NCBI GenBank assembly: GCA_965199975.1
Contig: OZ241340.1
Coordinates: 1,550,001-1,614,000 of the forward strand
Length of the DNA stretch: 64,000 nucleotides
Direction: 5' to 3'
Source of the DNA: JASLDZ01 sp965199975
GTDB lineage: Bacteria; Pseudomonadota; Alphaproteobacteria; Caulobacterales; Caulobacteraceae
The position numbers and the translations under genes are program-made. The notes beneath the pieces are model-generated. The model made no database searches. It was not told the DNA's origin and saw only the letters and a program-made list of their open reading frames with translations. Positions 1 through 8,291 of the stretch are shown here, piece after piece. Positions within the stretch are counted from its first letter, which is position 1; every line of letters begins with the position of its first letter.

Positions 1-234
1 CGCGCGCGCATCAACGCCACCATCCGCAACGCACCTGGCGTGCTGGGCGAGGCCTGCACGCTGATCGGCGAGGCGCAGGGCAACATCGCCAACCTGCGCA
101 TGAGCCACCGCCAGTCGGACTTCTTCGACGTGGAGTTCGAGCTCGATGTCGCCGACGCCCGCCACCTCGGCTCCATCGCCGCCGCCCTGCGCGCCTGCCA
201 GGAGGTCGAAACCGTCGACCGGGTGAAGGGCTGA
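1..234 (+). CDS. RelA/SpoT-type (p)ppGpp synthetase/hydrolase, C-terminal ACT domain (5' truncated by window)
   Basis: Only the last 77 residues are present; the reading frame is open from the first base. The peptide contains ATIRNAPGVLGEAC, then NIANLRMSHR and a C-terminal AACQEVETVDRV-like helix. This is the ACT domain that closes long RSH proteins: a beta strand, a Gly-Val-Leu turn and an amphipathic helix. In the family this domain senses amino-acid or ribosome status and adjusts the balance of (p)ppGpp synthesis and hydrolysis. The enzymatic HD and synthetase domains lie outside the window, so activity cannot be judged. Another ACT-ending protein is possible but less likely given the IANLRMSHR-type wording. 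Confidence 0.8.
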   Translation, partial: RARINATIRNAPGVLGEACTLIGEAQGNIANLRMSHRQSDFFDVEFELDVADARHLGSIAAALRACQEVETVDRVKG

Positions 235-256
235 GCGCGATCGCGCGGGTCCGGCC

Positions 257-1096
257 CTGAACTACCGCCACGACTTCCACGCCGGCAACTTCGCCGACCT
301 GTTCAAGCACGCCGTCTGGCTGGCGCTGATCGACGCGGCCGTGCGCGAGCCCGCGCCGCTGACCGTGCTGGAGACCCATGCCGGCGCTGGCCTCTACGAC
401 CTCGCGGGCGAGGCCGCCCGGCGCTCGGGAGAGGCGCTGACGGGAATTGAGCGGCTTCTGCAGGCGCGCGACCCGCCCGCGACTCTGCGCCGCCTCGCTG
501 ACGCCGTGCGTGAGGCGCGCGCGCATCACGGCCCGAGCGTGTACCCCGGTTCGCCCCTGCTGGCCGCCGCCGCCCTGCGCCCCGGCGACCGCTACATCGG
601 CTGGGAGCTGCGTCGTGACGACCACGAGCGCCTCGCCGCCGCGCTGGCCAGGGAGAGGCGGCGCGCCGGATGTCCCACGCTGGAGGCGCGGCTGGGCGAT
701 GGCTACGCGCAGGCGCCGGGCGTCGTCGGCGAGCGTCGGTTGATCATGATCGACCCGCCTTTCGAGGCGGGGGACGAGGCGCAGCGATTGGCCGCCTGTG
801 TCGCCGCGCTGGCGTTGCGCCCGGGCGGGCGGCTGGCCCTGTGGGCGCCGCTCAAGGATTTGGACGGCTTCGATCGGCTGATGGCCGGCGTGGAGACGGC
901 GTCAGGCGTGACGGGCGCCGCGGTGGAGCTGCGGCTGCGGCCGCTCGACGATCCGCTGCGGCTGAACGGGTGCGCCATGATCCTGCTCAATGCACCGCAG
1001 GGCGTCGACGCGGCCGTCGAGAGCGCCGCCTGGTTGGCCGGCGCCCTCGGAGACGCGGGGGCTGGCGCGCGCCTACAACGGTGGCCCGCCGGCTGA
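257..1096 (+). CDS. rlmJ: 23S rRNA (adenine(2030)-N6)-methyltransferase RlmJ, CTG start
   Basis: SAM-dependent methyltransferase that modifies A2030 of 23S rRNA. The frame begins with NYRHDFHAGNFADLFKHAV, the diagnostic RlmJ N-terminus, and the catalytic DPPF motif sits at residues 166-169 (IDPPFEAGD). THAGAGLY near residue 40 fits the SAM-binding loop. The only codon that includes the conserved N-terminus without running into the upstream stop is CTG at 257. The first conventional start (GTG at 341) would delete the conserved YRHxFHAGN segment. Length from CTG is 279 aa, usual for the family. It lies 22 bp after the RSH gene in the same direction. Confidence 0.85.
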   Translation: MNYRHDFHAGNFADLFKHAVWLALIDAAVREPAPLTVLETHAGAGLYDLAGEAARRSGEALTGIERLLQARDPPATLRRLADAVREARAHHGPSVYPGSPLLAAAALRPGDRYIGWELRRDDHERLAAALARERRRAGCPTLEARLGDGYAQAPGVVGERRLIMIDPPFEAGDEAQRLAACVAALALRPGGRLALWAPLKDLDGFDRLMAGVETASGVTGAAVELRLRPLDDPLRLNGCAMILLNAPQGVDAAVESAAWLAGALGDAGAGARLQRWPAG

Positions 1097-1155
1097 GCCG
1101 CAACCCCCGCGCCCCGGGCGGGTTCTCGTACGTTGGACGAAATGGGAGACGGCGA

Positions 1156-1659
1156 ATGTGGAGCGGCTGGCGACGGGCCGATGCGGCGCGGCGGAAAGTT
1201 CGCCGTGCGCTGCCTAGCTTGAAGGGAGTGCGTCTGCCCGCCGTGGCGGACCTGCATCTGCCTGACCTGCATGCCCCCGAGATCGATTGGGCGCGGGGCC
1301 GTATGGGATCGCGCGCCGCAACCCTGTGGCCCGCGCTCTTCGCCGCCGCCGGAGCGGGGGCCGCCGTCTGGTGGTGGAACCAGTGGGCCCGCGGAAACGC
1401 CGAAGCCGAAGCTTCACGCGGATCCGACGCGAGCAAGCCGCAGGTCGAGCTTTCGGCTGAGGACCGTGCGGGTGCTGCAGAGGGTGCAGCGGCTCCCGAG
1501 GCGATCATGGCGCATGCACCGGCGCCCGAGCAGCCCGCGATGAAGCCGGCTGGTCATGACGGCGCCCAATCCCCGCAGGCTGACGACGGGCTCGACGCAA
1601 GCTTGGTGGTTCTTGGCGCGACGTCCCGCAAGCCTGGGAAGGCCGCCGCCACGGGTTAG
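1156..1659 (+). CDS. Small hypothetical single-span membrane protein
   Basis: A 167-aa protein that I do not recognise. The first 55 residues are basic (Arg/Lys-rich, MWSGWRRADAARRK...). One hydrophobic segment follows at about residues 56-76 (LWPALFAAAGAGAAVWWWNQ). The remainder is a low-complexity acidic, Ala/Pro/Ser-rich tail. By the positive-inside rule the basic part would be cytoplasmic and the tail periplasmic. The start is ATG with GGGAGAC about 8 bases upstream. It stands alone between rlmJ and a relatively AT-rich 170-bp gap. Function unknown; the coding call rests on frame length, the credible start and the membrane segment. Confidence 0.55.
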   Translation: MWSGWRRADAARRKVRRALPSLKGVRLPAVADLHLPDLHAPEIDWARGRMGSRAATLWPALFAAAGAGAAVWWWNQWARGNAEAEASRGSDASKPQVELSAEDRAGAAEGAAAPEAIMAHAPAPEQPAMKPAGHDGAQSPQADDGLDASLVVLGATSRKPGKAAATG

Positions 1660-1830
1660 CCAGCCGAATTAGATGCGCAATGATCGTTTGCGCCAGAGTT
1701 GTTGCGATAAACTCGACGCGAAGCAATACATTAATGTTGGAACATCTTCGGCACACGGCGAGGAGTGGCGTCAGCCACATCTAAGGCATCTACAGCTCGC
1801 GGCTAAATCAACGTAGCGACTTGGCGGACC

Positions 1831-2244
1831 TCAGCCGCGGGCGTCGTACGCATCTCGCGCGTCCTGGATGGCGGGACGATGCGTGAAGGCCCAGTCGCCC
1901 AAGGCTTCGATCGGCTCGCGCAACGACTGGCCGAGGGCGGTGAGCTCGTAGTCCACACGCGGCGGGATCGTGGGAAAGACCGTGCGGGTGACCAGCCCGT
2001 CACGCTCCAATCCGCGAAGCGTCAGCGTCAGCATGCGCTGGGACACTCCGTCGATCGCGCGCTTCAGCTGGCTGAACCGCTTCGGCCCGTCGGCGAGCAG
2101 GATCACGACCAGCACCGTCCACTTGTCGCCGATGCGGGCGAGCACAGACTTCACGTGCTCGCAATTGCCCGGCAGATGGGCGCGTGCCGACCCGGGCACA
2201 CCGATGTGACCGGGTTCTGCGGATGTGCCGTCTTGGAGGGTCAT
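1831..2244 (-). CDS. HxlR-family winged-helix transcriptional regulator
   Basis: A 137-aa one-domain regulator. HxlR hallmarks are present: a cysteine (C28) just before the first helix (CEHVKSVLARIGDKWT), the LLADGPKRFSQLKRAIDGVS recognition-helix region, QRMLTLTLRGLERDGLV, and the wing segment PPRVDYELTALGQSL. Family members such as YodB and CatR of Bacillus subtilis use the equivalent N-terminal cysteine to sense quinones and diamide and repress azoreductases. Here the gene is divergent from an azoreductase, with only 50 bp between the two starts, so it very probably regulates that gene and itself. Redox sensing is inferred from the cysteine and the neighbour. Confidence 0.9.
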   Translation of the reverse strand: MTLQDGTSAEPGHIGVPGSARAHLPGNCEHVKSVLARIGDKWTVLVVILLADGPKRFSQLKRAIDGVSQRMLTLTLRGLERDGLVTRTVFPTIPPRVDYELTALGQSLREPIEALGDWAFTHRPAIQDARDAYDARG

Positions 2245-2263
2245 TGTCGGGCATTTAGATAGC

Positions 2264-2286
2264 CCTGGTCACAAAGAAATACCAGG
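2264..2286. promoter_or_regulatory. Candidate HxlR operator (CCTGGT-N11-ACCAGG)
   Basis: Perfect 6-bp inverted repeat with an 11-bp spacer in the 50-bp gap between the divergent regulator and azoreductase genes. Its right arm merges with the AGGAG ribosome-binding site of the azoreductase, so a bound dimer would block expression. Operator function is inferred from symmetry and position only. Confidence 0.4.
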
Positions 2287-2294
2287 AGCCAGCG

Positions 2295-2909
2295 GTGCAC
2301 CTTCTCCACATCGATTCCAGCATCCTTGCAGACGGCTCGGCCAGCCGCAGACTCTCACGCGAAGTCACCGACAAGTTCGTCGCGGCCACCCCAGGCGCCC
2401 TGGTGACCTACAGAGACCTCGCCGCCGAGCCGCTGCCGCACCTTTCCGGCGCCGCCTTCGCGGCCACGCGCGCTCCCGTGGTCGCGCCCGATCCGGTCCT
2501 CGCCGCGGACTTGGCGCAGGGGAGAGCGGCGCTGAGCGAGTTTCTCGCCGCCGACACGGTGGTGATCGGCGTGGCCTTCTACAACTTCGCCATCCCCAGC
2601 CAGCTGAAGGCGTGGCTGGATCGCATAATCATCGCGGGCACGACGTTCCGCCACAACGCGGACGGTGGCGTGGAAGGCTTGGCGGGCGACAAGCGCGTGG
2701 TGCTGGCTGTGGCGCGGGGCAACTTCTACGGCATGGGCTCCCCTCATCAGGCTTTCGAGCACGCCGTCAGCCATTTGCGCACCGCCTTCGGCTTCATCGG
2801 CGTGACCCGCCTCGACGTGGTCGTCGCCGAGGGCATGGGGGCCGGGCCGGAGCCTCGGGCGGCGGGCATCGCCCAGGCCGAGGCTCAGATCGCCGCGCTC
2901 GCCGCCTGA
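2295..2909 (+). CDS. azoR: FMN-dependent NADH-azoreductase (flavodoxin-like fold)
   Basis: A 204-aa protein with the AzoR layout. The N-terminus HLLHIDSSILADGSASRRLS is the FMN phosphate-binding loop. Further on are GVAFYNFAIPSQLKAWLDRI (the P-x-NF-x-P-x-LK-W-DRI signature of AzoR/NQO-type flavoproteins) and a C-terminal half with the AVARGNFYG and GFIGV strands. These enzymes reduce azo dyes and quinones with two electrons from NADH, mainly as quinone detoxification. The start is GTG, preceded by AGGAG 7 bases upstream. It is divergent from an HxlR regulator, matching the quinone-inducible azoreductase arrangement known in Firmicutes. Confidence 0.9.
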   Translation: MHLLHIDSSILADGSASRRLSREVTDKFVAATPGALVTYRDLAAEPLPHLSGAAFAATRAPVVAPDPVLAADLAQGRAALSEFLAADTVVIGVAFYNFAIPSQLKAWLDRIIIAGTTFRHNADGGVEGLAGDKRVVLAVARGNFYGMGSPHQAFEHAVSHLRTAFGFIGVTRLDVVVAEGMGAGPEPRAAGIAQAEAQIAALAA

Positions 2910-2915
2910 CGCGCC

Positions 2916-5081
2916 TCAGGCGGCCCGCTGGCTGTAGCCCAGGCGCGCGTTCAGTTCCTCCAGGAGCTGGATCGCGCTCTGCGCCAGCACTGTGCCCGGC
3001 GGAAACACCGCCGCGGCGCCCGCCTCGTGCAGCGCCGCCACGTCGTCGGGCGGGATGACGCCGCCGACCACGACCATGACGTCGGCCCCGCCCGCCGCGT
3101 CGAGCTCGGCGCGCAGTTCGGGGATCAGCGTCAGATGGCCGGCGGCGAGCGAGGAGGCCCCCACCACGTGCACCCGCTCGTCCACCGCCTTGGCGGCGGC
3201 TTCGGCGGGCGTCTGGAACAGGGGGCCGATCACCACCTCGAAGCCCAGGTCGGCGAAGGCGGTGGCCACCACCTTCTGGCCGCGGTCGTGCCCGTCCTGG
3301 CCCATCTTGGCCACGAGGATCTTGGGGCGCCGCCCGTCGGCCTCCACGAAGGCGTCGACCAGCCGGCGCGCGCGGGCCATCTCGGCGTTGCTAGGTCCCG
3401 CCTCGGCGGCGTAGACGCCGCGCACGCCGTCGACCTTGGCCACGTGACGAGCGAAGGCGCGCTCCAGCGCCGAGCTGATCTCGCCCACGGTGGCCTTGGC
3501 CCGCGCGGCCTCGACGCTCAGCGCCAGGAGGTTGGCCCCGCCCCGCGCGCCCGTGGTGAGGGCGGCCAGCGACGCCTGCGTGGCCGCCTCGTCGCGCTCG
3601 ACGCGCAGCCGGGCGAGCTTCTCCAGCTGGCGCTCGCGCACCGCGGAGTTGTCGACCTTCATCACCGGGATGTCGTCGCGCCCGCCCTCCCGCCGGTAGC
3701 GGTTGACGCCCACCACGGTTTGCACGCCGGTGTCGATGCGCGCCTGGGTGCGTGCGGCGGCCTCCTCGATGCGCAGCTTGGGCACGCCGGCCTCGATTGC
3801 GCGGGCCATGCCGCCAAGAGCCTCGACCTCGGCGATGTGGGAAAGCGCGCGCTGCGCCAAGTCCTGCGTCAGCCGCTCCACATACCAGCTGCCGCCCCAG
3901 GGGTCGGCGGTGCGGGTGAGACCGCTCTCGTGCTGGATGAACAGCTGGGTGTTGCGCGCGATGCGGGCCGAAAAATCCGTCGGCAGCGCAAGGGCTTCGT
4001 CCAACGAGTTCGTGTGCAGGCTCTGCGTGCCGCCGGCGGTGGCCGCCAACGCCTCCACCGCGGTCCGGGCCACGTTGTTGAACACGTCCTGCGCGGCGAG
4101 CGACCAGCCCGACGTCTGGCAATGGGTGCGCAGCGCGGCCGACTTGGCCGCCTTGGGCGCGAACTCCTCGGAGACGAGCTTGGCCCAGAGAAGGCGCGCG
4201 GCCCGCATCTTCGCCACCTCCATGAAGTGGTTCATGCCGGTCGCCCAAAAGAACGACAGGCGCGGCGCGAAGCTGTCCACAGGCTGGCCGGCGGCGACGC
4301 CGGCGCGGATGTATTCGATCCCGTCGGCCAGGGTGTAGGCCAGCTCCAGGTCGGCCGAGGCGCCGGCCTCCTGCATGTGGTAGCCGCTGATGGAGATCGA
4401 GTTGAAGCGAGGCATCTCGGCGGCTGTATATGCGAAGATGTCCGAGATGATCCGCATCGAGGGCTCGGGCGGGTAGATGTAGGTGTTGCGGACCATGAAC
4501 TCCTTGAGAATGTCGTTCTGGATGGTTCCGGAAAGCTGGTCGCGCCGTACGCCCTGCTCTTCTGCAGCGGCGATGTAGAGGGCGAGCACCGGCAGCACCG
4601 CACCGTTCATCGTCATCGACACGCTCATCTGGTCGAGCGGGATGCCGCTGAACAGCGTGCGCATGTCGAGAATGGAATCGATGGCCACGCCCGCCATGCC
4701 CACATCACCCTTCACCCGCGGGTGGTCGGAGTCGTAGCCGCGGTGGGTGGCCAGGTCGAAGGCCACCGACAGGCCCTTCTGCCCGGCCGCCAGGTTGCGC
4801 CGGTAAAAGGCGTTGGAGTCCTCGGCGGTGGAGAAGCCCGCGTACTGGCGGATGGTCCACGGGTTGGTGACGTACATCGTCGGATAGGGCCCGCGCACAT
4901 AGGGCGCGATCCCGGGATAGCCTTGCGGGAAGGCGAGCCCCGCCACGTCCTCGGGCTGGTAGCTGGCCTTGAGCGCCAACCCCTCGGGCGTCTCCCAAGG
5001 CGCGCCTTCGGCGGCGGGGGCGTGGGGCAGGTCGGGCGTCGCATCGAAATCCAGCGCGGCGATGTCGGGCCAGATGGTCAT
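2916..5081 (-). CDS. Methylmalonyl-CoA mutase large (catalytic) subunit
   Basis: Adenosylcobalamin enzyme that isomerises methylmalonyl-CoA and succinyl-CoA, the last step of propionyl-CoA assimilation. The 721-aa chain has the catalytic TIM-barrel landmarks RGPYPTMY, TIRQYAGFSTAEDSNAFYRR and the FQNDILKE-like TIQNDILKEF. A C-terminal B12 domain carries the GQDGHDRGQK motif with the cobalt-ligating histidine at residue 598. The start MTIWPD was chosen because its ATG overlaps the stop of the preceding 134-aa gene (ATGA) and the upstream extension is low-complexity out-of-family sequence. It is the third gene of a minus-strand operon. An alternative reading as ethylmalonyl-CoA mutase or another mutase of the family is less likely, because a paired small subunit is present. 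Confidence 0.95.
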   Translation of the reverse strand: MTIWPDIAALDFDATPDLPHAPAAEGAPWETPEGLALKASYQPEDVAGLAFPQGYPGIAPYVRGPYPTMYVTNPWTIRQYAGFSTAEDSNAFYRRNLAAGQKGLSVAFDLATHRGYDSDHPRVKGDVGMAGVAIDSILDMRTLFSGIPLDQMSVSMTMNGAVLPVLALYIAAAEEQGVRRDQLSGTIQNDILKEFMVRNTYIYPPEPSMRIISDIFAYTAAEMPRFNSISISGYHMQEAGASADLELAYTLADGIEYIRAGVAAGQPVDSFAPRLSFFWATGMNHFMEVAKMRAARLLWAKLVSEEFAPKAAKSAALRTHCQTSGWSLAAQDVFNNVARTAVEALAATAGGTQSLHTNSLDEALALPTDFSARIARNTQLFIQHESGLTRTADPWGGSWYVERLTQDLAQRALSHIAEVEALGGMARAIEAGVPKLRIEEAAARTQARIDTGVQTVVGVNRYRREGGRDDIPVMKVDNSAVRERQLEKLARLRVERDEAATQASLAALTTGARGGANLLALSVEAARAKATVGEISSALERAFARHVAKVDGVRGVYAAEAGPSNAEMARARRLVDAFVEADGRRPKILVAKMGQDGHDRGQKVVATAFADLGFEVVIGPLFQTPAEAAAKAVDERVHVVGASSLAAGHLTLIPELRAELDAAGGADVMVVVGGVIPPDDVAALHEAGAAAVFPPGTVLAQSAIQLLEELNARLGYSQRAA

Positions 5082-5482
5082 GCGCCGAAGGCCTTCAGCG
5101 CTTCGGCGGGCCGAGGTGCGAACAGCGCATCCTCCACCAGGGCGCACCACACGGGATCGGTGGCGTCCACCAGGTCGACGTCGTCGAGGAAGCCCACGGC
5201 GGTGCGGCCGTCGGGCAGGAGCAGGCCCAGCGGCTCCAGCACCTCGCCTTCGGTGGTCTCGTGGCGCTCGGCCTGCACGATCAGCACGCCGAGCTGTGCC
5301 TCCTCCTCGTACCAGATGGCGGGCTGGGGCAGCGCTCCGGCCTCGAGGGGGAGCGGCGCGGGCGCCTCGGTCTCGCTCAGCGCGAAGACGGCCGCGCCGG
5401 AGGTCACGTCCGCCTGCGTGGCCATGCGTCCTGCGAAGTGGGAGGCCTGCGCCCAGGTGGCGGCGGTGAAACCCATGCTCAT
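5078..5482 (-). CDS. Conserved-position hypothetical protein between the two methylmalonyl-CoA mutase subunits
   Basis: A 134-aa soluble protein, MSMGFTAATWAQASHF..., which I do not recognise. It has no signal peptide or membrane segment and is rich in acidic and hydrophobic residues (for example GFLDDVDLVDATDP). Both ends are locked into the operon: its ATG overlaps the stop of the small subunit, and its stop overlaps the ATG of the large subunit (ATGA both times). This translational coupling argues strongly that it is a real gene made in step with the mutase. A role in mutase assembly, cofactor loading or protection is inference only. It lacks the GTPase motifs of MeaB, the usual mutase chaperone. 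Confidence 0.75.
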   Translation of the reverse strand: MSMGFTAATWAQASHFAGRMATQADVTSGAAVFALSETEAPAPLPLEAGALPQPAIWYEEEAQLGVLIVQAERHETTEGEVLEPLGLLLPDGRTAVGFLDDVDLVDATDPVWCALVEDALFAPRPAEALKAFGA

Positions 5483-7320
5483 CGCGCCGCCTCCAGAATC
5501 TGGCCCAGCGCGGCGATCGCGTCCTCGCCCGCGTGCAGGGCGCCGTCCACGCCGGCGGCCTTGAGCCGCTCGGCCAGCGCGCCGGGCCTGCCGGCCAGCC
5601 ACACCGTGCGGGCGCCCGCGGTGCGCAGCGCTTCGGCGGCTCGGACGGCCTCTTCGACGTAGCGTGCGTCGGCGCCGCAGATCACCGCGATGGGCGTTTC
5701 GGCGGCGAGATAGGCGTCGACTTGGCCGGCCCCGGCGGCGATCCCGCCGGCGGCCAGCAGGTTGCGCGTCCATGCCGTGCGGGCGGCGCTCTCGGCCGGC
5801 GGTCCCAGCACGGCGAGCCAGGCGCGGGGCGGGGGCGTGCGCGTGGCGGACCGGGCGCGCAGCCGCTCGTAGGGTTCGGCCAGGCGCTGCGGCGAGAGCG
5901 GGCCCGCCACCGCCGCGAACGGGCCGCCGGGGAGAGGCTCCACCTCCACGCCCGCCTCGGCCAGGGCGGGGAATTCGGAGACGCCGATCAATCCGTCGCG
6001 CCGCGTCAGCACGCGGCGCTGCAGCCGGGCGCGCGCCTTCGCCACGTCGGCTGAGAAGCTCCCGTCTGCCAGCACCGCCAGCGCACCGCCCGCCGCCTCG
6101 ATGCGCTGCAGCTCGGCCCAGCCGGCGCGGGCGAAGGCGTCGGTCAGCCGCTCCACCAGGCCCGAGCCCCCGGCGGGATCGGCGACGCGGCCGAGGTGCG
6201 CCTCCTCCATCAGCACGAGCTGGGTGTTGCGCGCCTGGCGACGCGCGAAGTCGCTGTCGGTCGCCGAGCCGTCCTCAGTGAGCGGCGCGGTGAAGGGCGG
6301 CAGCACGAGGGCGTCGGCCCCGCCCACCGCGGCGCCCACGGCGGCGGAGGTGAGGCGCAGGAGGTTGGTCCAGGGGTCGAGCCGCGAGAGCGTGCGCCGC
6401 GCGCCGCGCGCCTCGATGCGCGTCAGGGGCTCGGCCCCGTGCGCCAGGGCCAGCTTGCCCCAGATCAGCCGCGCCGCGCGCAGCTTGGCGGCGGTGACGA
6501 ACAGGCGCGGGTCGGCGGCGAGGCCCAGCACCACGCCGGCGAAGGCGTCCTCCACCGGCAGGCCGGCGTCGGCCAGGGCGCGCGCGTAGGCGAGCCCGCA
6601 GGCGGCGGCGAAGCCCAGCTCCTGCGCCTCCGTCCCGCCCGCCTCGTGCACGAGGTCGCCCGCGGCGCGCATCAGCGTGGCCGCCGGGTGCGCCGCGTGC
6701 AGGCGGACGCCCGTGCACGCCGCCTCCGCCAAGGCGTGCGCGGCGGCGTCCGCGCCGAGTTCGCCGAGCGCCGCGGCCCCCAGGGGGTCCATGTGGAAGG
6801 CCAGCGGGGCGGACGGGCCGCGACCGGCGGCCGCGCTCAACGCCTCGGCCGCCTCCACCCCGCGCGCGCCGGCGTCCAGCGCCACCGGGGCGAGGTCGGT
6901 GTGCACGCCCTCCAGCACCCGGGCGAGGGCGGAGACGTCGGCCAGGCCGCGGCGGCCGGCGGGGTCGAGGCGCAGCAGGATGGAGGCGGCCCCGCCCTCC
7001 AGGTCGGCCAGCGCCTGGGCGTTGGCGCGGGCGGGGTCGGGGTGGGCGACCAGCGTGCGCACCTCCCAAGGCCGCAGGGGATCGGGGGGAGAGATCGGTG
7101 GCCGCTGCGCGGTGGCGGCGTCCTCTCCGGCGTAGAGCGGCAGCACCTCGATTCCGTCAGCCAGGAGGGTGGTGAGGGTGGCCCTGTCGGCGCCCTTCAG
7201 CGTCTTGTCCACCAGCGCCAGCCAGGTTTCGCGCGTGGCGGGGGCGAAGCCGGCGGCGAGGTCGGGAGGGGCGGCGGGAGCGGCGTCGGCCATGGTCGCG
7301 GCGGACATGGCGCGCCGCAT
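5479..7320 (-). CDS. Methylmalonyl-CoA mutase small subunit
   Basis: A 613-aa homologue of the mutase barrel that pairs with the large subunit as a structural, non-catalytic partner. Barrel-like segments such as ARNTQLVLMEEAHLGRVADPAGGSGLVE correspond to the catalytic subunit's RNTQLFIQHESGL...DPWGGSWYVE. The C-terminal Rossmann part lacks the D-x-H-x-x-G cobalamin motif found in the large subunit, as expected. Start choice is uncertain: ATG codons at 7320, 7308 and 7293 are all in frame and none has an outstanding ribosome-binding site; the longest is given. It is the first gene of the operon and is divergent from the lysis cassette. Confidence 0.9.
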   Translation of the reverse strand: MRRAMSAATMADAAPAAPPDLAAGFAPATRETWLALVDKTLKGADRATLTTLLADGIEVLPLYAGEDAATAQRPPISPPDPLRPWEVRTLVAHPDPARANAQALADLEGGAASILLRLDPAGRRGLADVSALARVLEGVHTDLAPVALDAGARGVEAAEALSAAAGRGPSAPLAFHMDPLGAAALGELGADAAAHALAEAACTGVRLHAAHPAATLMRAAGDLVHEAGGTEAQELGFAAACGLAYARALADAGLPVEDAFAGVVLGLAADPRLFVTAAKLRAARLIWGKLALAHGAEPLTRIEARGARRTLSRLDPWTNLLRLTSAAVGAAVGGADALVLPPFTAPLTEDGSATDSDFARRQARNTQLVLMEEAHLGRVADPAGGSGLVERLTDAFARAGWAELQRIEAAGGALAVLADGSFSADVAKARARLQRRVLTRRDGLIGVSEFPALAEAGVEVEPLPGGPFAAVAGPLSPQRLAEPYERLRARSATRTPPPRAWLAVLGPPAESAARTAWTRNLLAAGGIAAGAGQVDAYLAAETPIAVICGADARYVEEAVRAAEALRTAGARTVWLAGRPGALAERLKAAGVDGALHAGEDAIAALGQILEAAR

Positions 7321-7434
7321 CAGGCCCCGTCAAGCGCGCGTGGAATGTGGGGAATGGCGGGGAAACCGCGCCGATCTCTCCCCGCCCGCCGCGCCGGGCG
7401 CAGGCTTCACGTCGATCAACCACGAGAGCCCGCC

Positions 7435-8280
7435 ATGTCCGACGACGCCACGCCCCGGCTGGGGCTGCCCTACCTCGCCGCCGCCCAGGCGCAGAAGCAC
7501 GTGACCCTGAACGCGGCGCTGGCGCTGCTCGACGGGCTGGTCTCCAGCGCGGTGGAGAGCCGCGCCCTGGCCGCTCAGCCGACCGCGCCCGCCGACGGGG
7601 CGCTCTACATCCTGCCCGCCTCGCCGACGGGCGCGGATTGGGCGGCGGCGGGCGGCGATGCGCTGATGCGCTTCGAGGCCGGCGCCTGGGAGGCGCTGCC
7701 CGCGGGCGACGGCCAGCTCGCCTACGTGCGCGACGAGGCGCGCATGGTGGTGCGCCGCGCCGGCGCGTGGGTGGATGCGGCGCAGGTGATCGGCGCCCTG
7801 CAGAACCTCGGCAGCCTGGGGATCGGGGCCACGGCCGACGCGAACAACCCGCTGATCGTGGCCGGCCCGTCCGCCCTGTTCACCCACGCCGGCCACGGCA
7901 TGCAGGTGAAGCTCAACAAGGCCGCCGCCGGCGAGACCGCCTCGCTGCTCTACCAGGACGCCTACGGCGGCCGCGCCGAGCTGGGCCTGTGCGGCGACGA
8001 CCGCTTCCACCTGAAGGTCTCGCCCGACGGGTCGACCTGGAGCGAGGCCTTCACCGTGGACGGCCAGGGCCGCGTCGGCTTCGGCACGACGCCCACCAGC
8101 CGGCTGCAGGTGGAGGGCGCGGTGCGGGTGAAGACCTACGCCAAGGCCGCCCTGCCGTCGGCTTCGGGGGAGGGCTCGGGCGCCATCATCCACGTCTACG
8201 ACGACAGCGCGGGCTCCACGCTCGCCTTCTCCGACGGCGGCACGTGGCGGCGCGTGCACGACCGCCAGCCGGTGGCGTGA
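7435..8280 (+). CDS. DUF2793-type phage/GTA tail-fibre-like protein
   Basis: A 281-aa protein. The N-terminal ~110 residues have the DUF2793 signature: TPRLGLPYLAAAQAQKHVT, then NAALALLDGLV, PADGALYILP and WEALPAGDGQLAYV. The C-terminal part is beta-rich (GFGTTPTSRLQVEG, then VKTYAKAALPS), resembling phage tail-fibre or baseplate appendages. DUF2793 proteins occur in phages and in alphaproteobacterial gene-transfer-agent (GTA) loci, to my recollection as fibre components. Start is ATG. It is followed after 11 bp by the holin-like gene, so it heads the lysis cassette. No capsid, terminase or other tail gene is nearby, so this is not a prophage in itself. Confidence 0.75.
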   Translation: MSDDATPRLGLPYLAAAQAQKHVTLNAALALLDGLVSSAVESRALAAQPTAPADGALYILPASPTGADWAAAGGDALMRFEAGAWEALPAGDGQLAYVRDEARMVVRRAGAWVDAAQVIGALQNLGSLGIGATADANNPLIVAGPSALFTHAGHGMQVKLNKAAAGETASLLYQDAYGGRAELGLCGDDRFHLKVSPDGSTWSEAFTVDGQGRVGFGTTPTSRLQVEGAVRVKTYAKAALPSASGEGSGAIIHVYDDSAGSTLAFSDGGTWRRVHDRQPVA

Positions 8281-8291
8281 GGAGGCGCGCG

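Noticed and set aside
1660..1830. Relatively AT-rich 170-bp stretch that might be a promoter, small RNA or recently acquired DNA
   Set aside because: It lies between two gene 3' ends and I find no hairpin, -35/-10 pair or frame worth naming.
3027..5564. 845-codon plus-strand open frame opposite the methylmalonyl-CoA mutase genes
   Set aside because: It is an antisense shadow of high-GC coding DNA: His/Gly/Arg-rich low-complexity translation with no family features, while the minus strand encodes a textbook mutase.
6196..7434. Plus-strand frame running from inside the small mutase subunit into the DUF2793 gene
   Set aside because: The upstream part is an antisense shadow; the DUF2793 family similarity starts only at the ATG at 7435.
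7321..7434. Cobalamin riboswitch before the mutase operon
   Set aside because: The 114-bp gap is too short and has no B12-box-like sequence.
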